Source of the DNA: Nannocystis sp.
Lineage (GTDB): Bacteria; Myxococcota_A; Polyangia; Nannocystales; Nannocystaceae
Assembly: GCA_016712315.1 (NCBI GenBank)
Contig: JADJRG010000022.1
Span: 496,001 to 560,000 of the forward strand
Length of the DNA: 64,000 nucleotides
Reading direction: 5' to 3'
Shown here: piece after piece, positions 24,539 through 33,377 of the stretch
Layout: each line of letters opens with the position of its first letter
How positions within the stretch are numbered: the stretch's first letter is position 1
Position numbers and translations under genes: made by a program
Notes under the pieces: model-generated
What the model was told of the DNA's origin: nothing
Databases searched by the model: none
What the model saw: the letters and a program-made list of their open reading frames with translations, nothing else

Positions 24539-25303
24539 GTGGCTCTACGTCCATTCGTCCTGGCGATCCTGCTCGCATCGTCTGTGAGCGCCTGCAAGAG
24601 CGATCCCCCCCCGGATCCCGTCGAGGAGGCGGCCAAGCGCAAGCGCGACCTCGAGAGCGCCCGGATCCGCCTCCGCGACGGCAAGGTCGGCGAAGCCGAG
24701 GCGCTCTTCCAGAGCGTGCTCGCCGGGGAGCCACAGAACCCCCTCGCCTTGCACGGCCTCGGCCGCGTGCACCTCGAGCGCAAGGCCTACCCTGAAGCCT
24801 GTGACCTGATCGCCAAGGCCATCGCCGCCGATCCCGCCCCCGCCGAGTTCCACGCCAGCCTCGGCGACTGCAATTTTTACCAGGAGAAGCACGCCGAGGC
24901 CGCGGCCGCCTACGGCCAGGCCTTCAAGCTCGCCCCCGACGACGGCGACATCGGCCTCAAGCACGGCCGCGCGCTCCGGGCCATCAAGAAGTTGGACGAG
25001 GCCGAGGCGGTGCTCCGCCAGGTCGCCGAGGTCGATCGCAAGACCCGCTTCGTCCTCGGCGAGCTCGGCGACGTGCTCCGCGAGCAAGGCCGCCTCGACG
25101 AGGCCCTCACCACCTACATGAAGGCCCAGATCGAGAACCCCGACGACAAGATGTCCTACGCTGGCGCCGCCCTCGCCTACGAGGCCAAGGGGGATCCCAA
25201 ACACGCCCTTGATCAGTGGTCCACCTTCATCCGCATGGACTGCTGCTCCGAGTACTCGAAGAACGTCGCCCGCGAGAAGATGATCAGCCTCGGCGGCGGC
25301 TGA
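24539..25303 (+). CDS. Tetratricopeptide-repeat lipoprotein
   Basis: This 254-residue protein starts at GTG 24539, preceded by GGAGGA at 24529-24534. The signal (MALRPFVLAILLASSVSAC) ends in lipobox VSAC. About five TPR-like 34-residue units follow (GEAEALFQSVLAGEPQNPLA, YPEACDLIAKAIAADP and so on), ending with a WSTFIRMDCC segment. TPR lipoproteins usually scaffold envelope complexes, often in type IV pilus or gliding systems. No partner gene is next to it. A terminator follows 26 bp after the stop. An in-frame GTG at 24473 would add 22 residues before the signal and is less likely. Confidence 0.85.
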   Translation: MALRPFVLAILLASSVSACKSDPPPDPVEEAAKRKRDLESARIRLRDGKVGEAEALFQSVLAGEPQNPLALHGLGRVHLERKAYPEACDLIAKAIAADPAPAEFHASLGDCNFYQEKHAEAAAAYGQAFKLAPDDGDIGLKHGRALRAIKKLDEAEAVLRQVAEVDRKTRFVLGELGDVLREQGRLDEALTTYMKAQIENPDDKMSYAGAALAYEAKGDPKHALDQWSTFIRMDCCSEYSKNVAREKMISLGGG

Positions 25304-25328
25304 CCCCCGCCCTCGCCAGCAAGCCACC

Positions 25329-25357
25329 AGAGCGCCCTCCGGGGCGCTCTCTTTTTT
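25329..25357 (+). terminator. Rho-independent terminator
   Basis: A perfect 9-bp stem AGAGCGCCC (25329-25337) / GGGCGCTCT (25342-25350) with a 4-nt loop is followed by CTTTTTT. It ends the TPR lipoprotein gene, which converges with the permease genes. Confidence 0.9.
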
Positions 25358-25392
25358 GTCTCTCCCGGCCCACGCGTGGATCTGCGCGCCGC

Positions 25393-26847
25393 TTAAGCGC
25401 GCCCGAGCCCGCGCAGCACCGGCACCTGCGCCGCCAGCAGCGCCACCGGCCCGCTCACCGCCGCGCAGATGATCACCGCCGCCAGCGCCGGCCCTAGCAG
25501 ATCCCACGCGCCGAGGCTCACCGGCAAGTGATCGATCGGATACACCTCGCCCTCGAGCGGGTAGCGGAACGCCGCGATCAACCCCGCATACGCCGCGCCC
25601 AGCCCCACCCCGACCGCCGCGCCCACCACCCCAGCCAGCCCGCCCACCGCCTCGAAGATCCAGAACATCAGCCGCGAGTCCGCGCCCATCGCCATCAACG
25701 TGGCGATCGCCGCCTGTTTCCGGCGCACGAGCAGCAGCAGGCTCGCAACCAGCGCCGACGCCGCAACCACCTCGAGCAGCCCCAGCACCACCGACACAGC
25801 CGCGCGGATCTGCCGCAGCCCCGCCAAGGTGGCCGCGCTCTGCTGCTGCCACGTCGTCGCGCGGAACACCGGGGGCAGCCGCCCCTCCAGCTCCGCCGCG
25901 ATCATCGGCGCCGCGTCGGGATCGGCCAGCTCCACCTCGATCCCGGTCACCCGCGCCTTCCCAAAGAAGATCGCCTGCGCCGCGCTCAAGTGGATCAGCG
26001 CCAGCCCGCCGTCCAGCTCTGTCACGCCGGTGTCGATCAGGTCCAGCACCTCGAAGCGAGCGTGGCGAGGGGGCCGCCCGCGCGTCTCCGCCTGCCCGTC
26101 CAGCTCCGCGGGGATCACCAGGCTCACTGAGTCGCCCAGCCCCACCTTCAGCCGCGCCGCCAGCCGGTGGCCCAGCGCGATCCCCGGCACATGCCGCACA
26201 TCACCCGCACGAAGCGCCGCCAGCGAGCGTGATCCCAGCACCTCACGCAGCCCGCGCATGCCAACCACCGCCGCCGGATCGATCCCCTTCACCACCGTGA
26301 TCGCCGGACCGCGCGTCGACGACACCGGCGCCGCTCCGCCGGCCGCGTCGGCCCGGATCGGCACGATCGCCGCCATCGAGAACGCGAAGGGCGAAGCCGC
26401 GCGCACCCGCGAATCGCCCCGCAGCTCCTCTGCCAGCGCCGGATACTCGGAGAAGTCCAGCCCGTACTTGGTCACCAACAGGTGCCCGTTCATCCGGGTC
26501 ATCCGCGCCGTCAGCTCCTCCTCGAAGCCCGAGGTCACCGCCAGCACCGTCGTCAGCGCCGCGCAGCCCAGCGCCACCCCGAAGACCGCGACCGCCACCG
26601 CGGGCATCAACCACCGCACACAGATCATCCCGATCGCCACCAGCGAAGCCACGCACGCGACCAGCGGCGGCGCGATCCCACCCGTCGTCGTCAACGTCAA
26701 CGCCGCCCCGATCGCCGTGATCACCCCCGAGCACACCAGCACGCGCCCGCTCCAGCGACCGGGCGGCCCTTCACGGCGCAGCAGGCGGCCGGCGGTCATC
26801 GCGACGAGCGGCGCGCGCGGGCGCCAGCGGCGGGGCGGACGGGGCAT
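25393..26847 (-). CDS. FtsX-like/LolC-E-type ABC transporter permease
   Basis: This 484-residue membrane protein has extra hydrophobic segments at residues ~35-85, then a helix (MPAVAVAVFGVALGCAALTTVLAVTSGF) leading into a large periplasmic MacB-like domain. Three C-terminal helices form the FtsX domain (VVAASALVASLLLL, AVGGLAGVVGAAVGVGLG, LLGPALAAVIICAAV). LolC/LolE permeases release lipoproteins from the inner membrane and need the ATPase LolD, which is absent here. The open frame continues upstream, but that part only shadows the neighbouring gene. ATG 26847 follows the partner stop by 5 bp. It forms a pair with the next gene. Confidence 0.8.
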   Translation of the reverse strand: MPRPPRRWRPRAPLVAMTAGRLLRREGPPGRWSGRVLVCSGVITAIGAALTLTTTGGIAPPLVACVASLVAIGMICVRWLMPAVAVAVFGVALGCAALTTVLAVTSGFEEELTARMTRMNGHLLVTKYGLDFSEYPALAEELRGDSRVRAASPFAFSMAAIVPIRADAAGGAAPVSSTRGPAITVVKGIDPAAVVGMRGLREVLGSRSLAALRAGDVRHVPGIALGHRLAARLKVGLGDSVSLVIPAELDGQAETRGRPPRHARFEVLDLIDTGVTELDGGLALIHLSAAQAIFFGKARVTGIEVELADPDAAPMIAAELEGRLPPVFRATTWQQQSAATLAGLRQIRAAVSVVLGLLEVVAASALVASLLLLVRRKQAAIATLMAMGADSRLMFWIFEAVGGLAGVVGAAVGVGLGAAYAGLIAAFRYPLEGEVYPIDHLPVSLGAWDLLGPALAAVIICAAVSGPVALLAAQVPVLRGLGRA

Positions 26848-26852
26848 CGATC

Positions 26853-28676
26853 TCACTCGTAGCGCAGGCCGTCGACCGGCCGCAGGCGCGCGGCTCGCAG
26901 AGAAGGGGGCAGCGTCGCCACGAAGCAGATCGCCAGCGTCATCGCCAGGATCCAGGCGATCTGCGCCACGTTCAGCTCCACCGGCAGCTCCTCGATGAAG
27001 TACACCTCGGGGTCGAGCGTGTAGCCGTACAGCTCCACCAGCCAGCACAGCATCAAGCCGAAGAACACCCCCGCCAGCGAGCCCGCCAGGCCGATCGCCA
27101 TACCTGTCACTTGGAACATCCGAGCGATCTGCGGCCCCGTCGCCCCCATCGACATCAAGATCGCCACCTCCGCGCTGCGGCGGACCACCATCGTCCACAG
27201 CGCCGACAGCACGTTGAAGGTCGCGACTGTGATCACCAAGCTCAGGATCACCGTGATGATGTTCTTCTGGAACGCGATCGACTGGAACAGCTTCTCGTTG
27301 AGCAGGTGCCACTCGAGCACCGAGTACTCGCGGCCCGGCAGCACCGCCCGGATCGCCGCCCCCACCGCCGGCGCCTTGTCCGGGTCAGCGAGCCGCAGAT
27401 CGATCCCAGACACGATGTCCTTGCCGCGGTACTTGAAGCGCTGCAGCTCCTTGATGTGCATGTAGATCAGGCGGCTGTCGTACTCTTGGAAGCCCGCCTG
27501 GAACACCCCCGCGATCGAGTAGTACTGGAACTGCGGCTCCTCGGAGTGATCGAAGGTCGACCCTGGGTCCACCACCATCACCACTGAACCTGCCTCGAGG
27601 GACAGCTCCTTCGCCAGCGTCGCGCCGATGTAGATCGACGGCAGCGCGCTCGTGTCGAGGCGCGTCTGCGCGTCGCCGTCGATCTCGGGCCACGCGTCGT
27701 CGTCGTCGTCGTCCCCGCTCAGCTCCGCCGCGGTCGCGCGCCTGCGGTGCCGCGGCAGCGCGTCGTAGCGATCGATCGCCGCGCCGAACCACCCCTCGCC
27801 GCGCGGATCAGGCACCGCCCGCAGCGCCGCCGGCAGCTCCTCTGGGTCGCGATCGGCGACCGGCATCAGCTCGAAGTCGCTGACCAGGGTCGTCAGCGAG
27901 ATCGCCCGCCCGCTGCCGCGCGCCAGGTGGGCCGGCAGATCGATCACCTCCGCCGCCGTCGCCGGCTCGATCCCTTTGACCAGCACGCTCGCGAGGCGCA
28001 GCTCGTCGGCGCGCCCGCCGGTCGGATCGTACGGCGCCAGCATCATCGCGTAATAGACGAAGGGGCTCGCGCCGGTGACCCCTGGGATCGTCCGCAGGTA
28101 CGCCTCGAAGCGCCGGTACTCGGCCATGCCGAAGGTGCGGGTCACGTTGATGTGCGCGTAGACCCCCAGGACGCGGCGCTCGAATTCGTGCTGGAAGCCG
28201 GTCGCCACCGACTGCACGACGATCAGCGCCGCCACCCCCAGCACCACCCCGATGATGCTCGTCGTCCCGAAGATCGACGCGTACTGGACCATCAGCAGCA
28301 GCAGCCCGACGAACGAGCCGATCGCCGCCAGCAGCACCAGCGCCAGGCTCTGCGCCCCCATCACCAGCCCGCCCAGGCTCGCCGCGACCACCACCACGCA
28401 GCCGATGAAGGCCACCCTGGCGCGGCGCGGGGGCGTCTCACGCCGGAGGATCCGCAGCCCCACGGTCCGCTCGTAGCCGGCGATCCCGCCCACCAACCAG
28501 CGCACCAGCAAGATCCCCAGCGAAGCCGCGCCGAAGCTCGCGATCACCTCGGCTCGCCGATCATCGACCAAGAAGAGCGCGCTCGCCCAGCTCGCCACCC
28601 AAAGAAGCAGGAGAGGGCCGTGCGCGCCTCCGGGGCCCTTACGGCTCATGGGCGGCGGATCGGCGCGGCGGTTCAT
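26853..28676 (-). CDS. FtsX-like/LolC-E-type ABC transporter permease, larger partner
   Basis: This 607-residue protein repeats the plan of its neighbour: several N-terminal membrane segments (residues ~20-125), a long periplasmic domain, and a C-terminal FtsX domain (IITVILSLVITVATFNVLSAL, GATGPQIARMFQVTGMAIG, YGYTLDPEVYFIEELP). The C-terminal YFIEELP.....AQIAWI and LRPVDGLRYE match LolC/LolE proteins. The periplasmic domain carries a six-Asp run (DDDDDD), an insertion seen in neither E. coli family member. I start at ATG 28676; ATG 28649 is also possible. The gene reads into its 484-residue partner with a 5-bp gap, so a heterodimer is likely. Confidence 0.83.
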   Translation of the reverse strand: MNRRADPPPMSRKGPGGAHGPLLLLWVASWASALFLVDDRRAEVIASFGAASLGILLVRWLVGGIAGYERTVGLRILRRETPPRRARVAFIGCVVVVAASLGGLVMGAQSLALVLLAAIGSFVGLLLLMVQYASIFGTTSIIGVVLGVAALIVVQSVATGFQHEFERRVLGVYAHINVTRTFGMAEYRRFEAYLRTIPGVTGASPFVYYAMMLAPYDPTGGRADELRLASVLVKGIEPATAAEVIDLPAHLARGSGRAISLTTLVSDFELMPVADRDPEELPAALRAVPDPRGEGWFGAAIDRYDALPRHRRRATAAELSGDDDDDDAWPEIDGDAQTRLDTSALPSIYIGATLAKELSLEAGSVVMVVDPGSTFDHSEEPQFQYYSIAGVFQAGFQEYDSRLIYMHIKELQRFKYRGKDIVSGIDLRLADPDKAPAVGAAIRAVLPGREYSVLEWHLLNEKLFQSIAFQKNIITVILSLVITVATFNVLSALWTMVVRRSAEVAILMSMGATGPQIARMFQVTGMAIGLAGSLAGVFFGLMLCWLVELYGYTLDPEVYFIEELPVELNVAQIAWILAMTLAICFVATLPPSLRAARLRPVDGLRYE

Positions 28677-29080
28677 CGTGCGAGCGCGGCAAGCTAGCAG
28701 CGGCCGCGCGCCGCGGTCAATCGGCCACCCGCCGCGCCAAGCCGATCCCCCCCGGGTGATCGCGTCCTCATGATCGACGATCCTCATCCTCTTCTTTAGC
28801 GCCGCGCCCGCGGCGGCGGCGGCTCGGAGGCGCGTCTCGGAGCGCCCGCGAGCCCCAACGCGTCGACGCCTGTAGCGCCGCGGAACGGCCTTCACGGGCC
28901 GCAAGCGCGGCGATACAGCGCTCTGGCGGAGGCGAGCGCGCGCCGCAGAGCCCCCCGTGAAAAGGGCCTTTGTGCGCCCCTTCGGCGCCTTCGCGTCCTC
29001 TTCGGCGGGAGAGCGCGAACCTTGACACCCGACTCTGGCGCAAGTTACGCTCCGCCGACCGCTGATCTTCGGAGCTTCGC
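28677..29080. other. 404-bp divergent intergenic region
   Basis: This gap separates the minus-strand permease pair from the plus-strand barrel protein. It is very GC-rich with several short GC palindromes and no gene I can support; the open frames are shadows. Its right end carries a candidate promoter at 29022-29051. A promoter for the permease genes must also be here but I could not pick one out. Confidence 0.6.
29022..29051 (+). promoter_or_regulatory. Candidate sigma70-type promoter for the barrel-protein gene
   Basis: TTGACA (29022-29027) is followed by 18 bp and TACGCT (29046-29051). A ribosome site GGAG (29071-29074) lies six bases before ATG 29081. The -35 is perfect and the -10 is degenerate, as is common in GC-rich genomes. 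Confidence 0.55.
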
Positions 29081-29995
29081 ATGCCCAGACGGTTCCTCCT
29101 CTCGTTTGCCCTAGTGGCTGCCGGCCTCGCATCCTCCGAGGTTCAGGCGGGCACCTACGATCTGAACCTCTCTCGTCTCGGATCGGTGTCGGCGGGGGGC
29201 GTGCCATCGGGAGATGACGCAGCCTTCCGCAGCGTCGCCTCCGAGCTCGGCGTCTTGATGGCGCCGAAGCCGGTGGATTCGGCCGACTCGCTGGGCCTCT
29301 CGGCCTTCGCCATCTCGGCCGACTTCAGCCTCAACTCCATCTCCAACACCGCCGACTACTGGACCAAGACCACCGGCGGCGCGGGCGGCAACGCGGCCGG
29401 CCTGAACAAGTTCGCGCCCACCATGCAGGTGATGGGTCGCAAGGGCTTGTGGCCGGGCGTCGAGGTCGGCGCAGGCGCCACCCACCTGTTCAACAGCCGC
29501 ATGTGGACCTTCGGTGGTTACGGCAAGATCGCCCTGCACGAGGGCTTTCACCACCTGCCGATCCCCGCGATCGCCCTCCGCGGCAGCTTCGCTCGCCTCG
29601 TCGGCGCGCAAGACATGAACATGACCACCGGCTCCTTCGACGTGTCGATCTCGCACGTCTTTGGCATCGGCAAGACCTTCAACATCACCCCGTACGCCGG
29701 CTATCAGGGCCTCTTGGTGTTCGCCCGCTCCGGCGTGCTCGACATCACCCCCGGCACGGACGAGTACCTCGAGGGCTCCAGCGGCCCCAACGAGTTCGTC
29801 TTCAAGGACGCGGGTTTCATCATGAGGCACCGCCCCTTCATCGGCGCGCGCTTCATCTTCAGCGTCCTCCGCTTCGGCATCGAAGCGATGGTCGTCCCAG
29901 GCGGCGGCCGCGCAGGTGAGCTCAACGGCGCGACGATCCAAGACTCTTCCGGTCTTCAGCAGCAATACACCCTCTCTGCGGGCCTCGATTTCTGA
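29081..29995 (+). CDS. Outer-membrane beta-barrel-like protein
   Basis: This 304-residue protein has a cleavable signal (FLLSFALVAAGLASSEVQA). The rest alternates hydrophobic and polar residues with many aromatic girdles (GVEVGAGATHLFNSRMWTFGG, ALRGSFARLVGA, NITPYAGYQGLLV, GARFIFSVLRFGIEAMV), and the last residue is Phe, as expected for proteins inserted by BAM. There are likely ten or so strands. I recognise no specific porin family. The stop overlaps the start of the next gene (TGATG at 29993-29997), so it is co-translated with the zinc-ribbon protein. Confidence 0.75.
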   Translation: MPRRFLLSFALVAAGLASSEVQAGTYDLNLSRLGSVSAGGVPSGDDAAFRSVASELGVLMAPKPVDSADSLGLSAFAISADFSLNSISNTADYWTKTTGGAGGNAAGLNKFAPTMQVMGRKGLWPGVEVGAGATHLFNSRMWTFGGYGKIALHEGFHHLPIPAIALRGSFARLVGAQDMNMTTGSFDVSISHVFGIGKTFNITPYAGYQGLLVFARSGVLDITPGTDEYLEGSSGPNEFVFKDAGFIMRHRPFIGARFIFSVLRFGIEAMVVPGGGRAGELNGATIQDSSGLQQQYTLSAGLDF

Positions 29996-30897
29996 TGATC
30001 ATCTCCTGCCCCAACTGCACCGGTCTCTATCAGCTCCCGGACGAGCAGGTCGCGCCGCTGGTCCAAGTCCAGTGCGTCCACTGCAAGTACCGGATCATCC
30101 TCGACTTCGCCGCAGCCGACGACGAGTCTCTCCGCGATCCTGACACGCAGCTCGCCGTCGGCTTCGCCAACAGCGCGGATCTCCAGCGCTTCATGAGCGA
30201 CGGCAACGAGTTCCCAAAGTACGAGCTGCCTGCCCAGCCCGCGCTGCCCGAGCCTGCCCAGCCCGAGCCTGCCCAGCCCAAGGCGCGCACTCCGGCGACC
30301 ACACCCGCCGCCGCCACCACGCCGACCCTCGCGCCGCGCCCCGAGGCCAAGCCCAGCACCCTCGTCTCGGCGCCGGTGACAGGCTCCCTCTCCTCCACAC
30401 TCGCCGCTTCGGCGGCCGTCCAGGAGCTCGCGCCGCCGGTCACGGAGAACGCCGCCGAGCTAGCCGCCGCCAAGGCCGCCGCGGAGGCCAGCGCCCGGGC
30501 TGAGGCCGAGCTAGCCGCCGCCAAGGCTGAGGCCGAGGCTGAGGCCGCCGCCCTCGCCGCGCGGACCGCCAAGGCCGCCGAAGAGGCCGCAGCCAAGGCT
30601 GAGAGCCGGATCCCCCCGCACACCCCGCCCGCGATGCCCACCGTACGCGAGCCCGAGGTGAAGCCCGCCGAGGCCGCTGCGCCCGCCGCCGCCGAGTCCG
30701 GTCCGCACCCGGCCACCGACAAAGCCGTCGACAAGGCCCCCGAGCAGGCCGCGAGGCCCGCCACGCCCGCCGAGCCCGAGAAGGGCAGCAACGCCCTCCT
30801 GATCATCATCATCGTGCTCCTGGTCAGCGTCATGGTCCTCACCTACGTCAAGACCGGCCAGTTCAACCCGATGAAGCTGTTCAACCCAGGCGGCTAG
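29995..30897 (+). CDS. Zinc-ribbon (MJ0042-type) single-pass membrane protein
   Basis: This 300-residue protein starts with a zinc ribbon, CPNC...YQLPD then CVHCKY, the MJ0042/zinc_ribbon_5 pattern common in myxobacterial regulators. The middle is a long Ala/Glu/Lys/Pro-rich region with EPAQ and AAAKAEAEA repeats, likely an extended spacer with coiled coil. The end has a single membrane helix (ALLIIIIVLLVSVMVLTYV) and a short tail. Similar proteins occur in pairs with surface proteins, function unknown. The start overlaps the barrel-protein stop. A weak hairpin follows the gene. Confidence 0.78.
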   Translation: MIISCPNCTGLYQLPDEQVAPLVQVQCVHCKYRIILDFAAADDESLRDPDTQLAVGFANSADLQRFMSDGNEFPKYELPAQPALPEPAQPEPAQPKARTPATTPAAATTPTLAPRPEAKPSTLVSAPVTGSLSSTLAASAAVQELAPPVTENAAELAAAKAAAEASARAEAELAAAKAEAEAEAAALAARTAKAAEEAAAKAESRIPPHTPPAMPTVREPEVKPAEAAAPAAAESGPHPATDKAVDKAPEQAARPATPAEPEKGSNALLIIIIVLLVSVMVLTYVKTGQFNPMKLFNPGG

Positions 30898-30924
30898 CGA
30901 ACGACGCGCCGAGCCGACAAGCAA

Positions 30925-30955
30925 AGAGGCCGCGCCTTCACCGGCGGCGGCCTCT
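30925..30955 (+). terminator. Weak hairpin, possible terminator
   Basis: AGAGGCCGC (30925-30933) pairs with GCGGCCTCT (30947-30955) around a 13-nt loop. Only CTT and scattered T residues follow, so termination efficiency is doubtful. It sits between the zinc-ribbon gene and the convergent TatA gene. Confidence 0.4.
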
Positions 30956-31014
30956 CTTCGTTGGTTCCTCGCTCGGCGAGCACGACCTGGTCCAGGGAGC
31001 AGGTCACCGCAGCC

Positions 31015-31251
31015 TCAACCTGGGCGGCGCTCCTCCGCCTTCGCCGGGGTCACGTCGATCTCCCCCGCCTCTTTCCCCTCGGCCTCCGCCGCCTTCTCGT
31101 CCTCGAGCGCCTTCATCTCCTTCCGAAAGCCCCGCAGCATCTTGCCCACGCCCTCGCCGAGCTGAGGCAGCTTGCTCGGCCCGAACAGCAACAAGATGAG
31201 CGCGATGATGATGACGATCTCGAACCCGCCGAGGGTGATCGCGAGGAGCAT
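31015..31251 (-). CDS. tatA: Sec-independent protein translocase subunit TatA
   Basis: This 78-residue protein has one N-terminal membrane helix (residues ~3-22, GGFEIVIIIALILLLF), the hinge FGPSKLPQLGEGVGKMLRGF and an amphipathic helix KEMKALED. This is the TatA/E plan; the twin-arginine pathway exports folded proteins. TatA forms the pore-like assembly with TatB and TatC. No tatB or tatC gene lies in the window, so tatA stands alone, which is common in myxobacteria. It converges with the zinc-ribbon gene and its start is divergent from the MltD gene. Confidence 0.93.
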   Translation of the reverse strand: MLLAITLGGFEIVIIIALILLLFGPSKLPQLGEGVGKMLRGFRKEMKALEDEKAAEAEGKEAGEIDVTPAKAEERRPG

Positions 31252-31319
31252 GGCCGAAAGGTAGTCGTTCGCGTGCCGCTTTGCTAGCGTCAGATCTCGG
31301 CCCCAAGACTCCCTTCACG

Positions 31320-33362
31320 ATGCTAGCGCCACGCAGCCTCGCCCTCGCCGGCCTCGTCCTCCTCCTCACGCAGCGCCCCGCGCCCCTACGCGCGGCTCCC
31401 GCCGCCGAAGAGTCCTACGAGCGCGTCGGCCCGCTCCAGATCGCCAGCGGCGGCCGCGATCAAGTCCGCGGAGGCCGCCCTGACGGCGCCAGCGTGCACG
31501 ACGTCCACCTCCCGCGCCCCCATGACCCAGACGCCGCTGCCAGCGCCGAACTCGCCGATTTCGAGCGTAGCGTCGCTCCTACCGCCGTCCTCCGCGAGCC
31601 CCCTGAGCCGTGGATGGCAGGCCTCAGCCGCCCCGATCTGCCGCTGCGCTGGAGCCCCGCCCTCGTCGACTACCTCCGCTACTTCCGCGACGATCCCAAA
31701 GGACAAGCGCTGATCCGCGGCTGGCTGCGCCGCCTCGGCCGCTACGACGCCGCGCTGCGGGCGATCCTCCGCGAGATCGGCGTCCCCGAGGATCTCATCT
31801 TCGTCGCCATCGCCGAGAGCGGCCTCCACCCCAAGCGCCGCTCGCGGGTCGGCGCCGCCGGCCTCTGGCAATTCATGGAGGGCACCGGCCGCGTCTACGG
31901 GCTCCAGCGCGGCTTCTGGGTCGACGATCGCCTCGACATCGAGCTCGCCACCTACGCCGCCGGCGCCTACCTCAAAGATCTCCGCGCCCGCTTCGGCTCC
32001 TGGGAGATGGCGCTCGCCGCCTTCAACGGCGGCTACGGCCTGGTGATGACCAGCATCAGCCGGCACAACACCAACAGCTTCTGGGCCCTCTGCGCGCTCG
32101 AGAGCGGCCTCCCGCAGGCGACCACCCGCTACGTCCCCAAGATCCTCGCCGCCGCCGTCGTCGGTCGCAACCGCCAGCGCTTCGCCGTCGCTGAGCCTGC
32201 ACTTGGGGCCATGTCCCCGATCACATGGTCTGAAGTCATGGTCCCCCCGGCCACCCAGATCAGCGCGATCGCGCAGCTCATCGACGAAGATCCCGCGCTC
32301 ATCGACGAGCTCAACGCCCGCTACGTACGCGGCCGCACCCCGCCCGAGGCGGGCCTCTACCCCGTACGAGTCCCGCGCGGCAAGCAGGTCGCCCTCCAGC
32401 GCGCGATCGGCCGCCTCCAGAGCGAGTCCGACGCCCTCAGCGCCACCCCCGTCCGCTACGGCGAGACCCTCGCCGCCGTCGCCCGCCGCGTCGGCCACAG
32501 CGAGGCCACCCTCCGCAAGCTCAACGGCGTCGAAGACAACGCCGAGCTCACCCGCGGCCTCCTCCTCCTCCACCCACGCGCCCGAGGCGACGCCCCGAGA
32601 GATCCCAAAGGCGCCGCGGACAAGGACAAAAAAGATCCCCGCGCCCCGCGCCCCCTCGTCGCCGTCCCGCCCCTCACGCCGAGCGACGGTCAGCGGCTCG
32701 TCTTCTTCGAGGCGACCCGCGCCACCACCCCGCGCGGCGTCGCGGAGGCCTTTGGCGCGCCCTGGGAGCAGATCCTCGCCTGGAACGAGCTCGATCCCCA
32801 GGCCCGGATCCAGCCCGGTCAGGTCCTCCAGCTCCTCGTCCCCGCCGACTTCTCCGCCAGCGCCGCCGCCGTCCAGATCTACGAGCGAGACGAAGTCGAG
32901 CTCGTCCACCGCGGCAGCGCCGAGCACATCAGCGCCGGCCTCGCCCGTCGCGGCCTCGTCCGCCGCGCCTACCGCGTCCGCGCCGGCGACACCCTCGAGA
33001 AGATCGGCGCCCGCTTCGGCCTCACCGACGGCGATCTCGCCCGGATCAACGCGATCCAGCGCACCCAGGCCCCTACCCCTGGCGACCTGCTCATCGTCTA
33101 CGTCCCTGAGAGCAAGACCAAGGGCACCGTCGCCGCCCCGCCGCCCGCCGTCCCCGCGCCTGGCCTCGACCGCCCCGCGTCGGCCGATCTCCCGCAAAAG
33201 ATCCCCGAAGAGAACCTCGACCTCGATCCCGAGCCACCAAAGCCAGGGATCCTCGACGTCCCCGATCCGCCCGCGGCGCCCGGCCCCTCCACCTCCGCCG
33301 CCCCGAAGCTCCCCGGAAAACAGGGCTGGAAGCGCCCCAAACGCGCCACCAAGGGCCGCTAA
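31320..33362 (+). CDS. MltD-type membrane-bound lytic murein transglycosylase with LysM
   Basis: This 680-residue protein has a signal peptide (LALAGLVLLLTQ...) and an SLT domain from about residue 145. IAESGLHP carries the catalytic Glu166, followed by GLWQFMEGTGRVYGL, TYAAGAYLKDL and ALAAFNGGYG. LysM-like segments come later (YGETLAAVARRVGHSEATL, RVRAGDTLEKIGARFGL), with a Pro/Lys-rich tail. MltD-type enzymes cut the glycan strand with anhydro-ring formation. It begins 68 bp from the divergent tatA start. I chose ATG 31320 because the longer frame from 31281 adds 13 residues ahead of the signal. Confidence 0.9.
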   Translation: MLAPRSLALAGLVLLLTQRPAPLRAAPAAEESYERVGPLQIASGGRDQVRGGRPDGASVHDVHLPRPHDPDAAASAELADFERSVAPTAVLREPPEPWMAGLSRPDLPLRWSPALVDYLRYFRDDPKGQALIRGWLRRLGRYDAALRAILREIGVPEDLIFVAIAESGLHPKRRSRVGAAGLWQFMEGTGRVYGLQRGFWVDDRLDIELATYAAGAYLKDLRARFGSWEMALAAFNGGYGLVMTSISRHNTNSFWALCALESGLPQATTRYVPKILAAAVVGRNRQRFAVAEPALGAMSPITWSEVMVPPATQISAIAQLIDEDPALIDELNARYVRGRTPPEAGLYPVRVPRGKQVALQRAIGRLQSESDALSATPVRYGETLAAVARRVGHSEATLRKLNGVEDNAELTRGLLLLHPRARGDAPRDPKGAADKDKKDPRAPRPLVAVPPLTPSDGQRLVFFEATRATTPRGVAEAFGAPWEQILAWNELDPQARIQPGQVLQLLVPADFSASAAAVQIYERDEVELVHRGSAEHISAGLARRGLVRRAYRVRAGDTLEKIGARFGLTDGDLARINAIQRTQAPTPGDLLIVYVPESKTKGTVAAPPPAVPAPGLDRPASADLPQKIPEENLDLDPEPPKPGILDVPDPPAAPGPSTSAAPKLPGKQGWKRPKRATKGR

Positions 33363-33377
33363 CGACCGAGCCTCCGC

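Noticed and set aside
26848..27312. N-terminal extension of the 484-residue permease into its neighbour
   Set aside because: That part reads as Arg/Gly-rich shadow of the larger permease gene; ATG 26847 gives a normal start.
28677..29080. tRNA or small RNA in the divergent gap
   Set aside because: Several short GC hairpins occur but none matches a tRNA fold, and no T-rich terminator is present.
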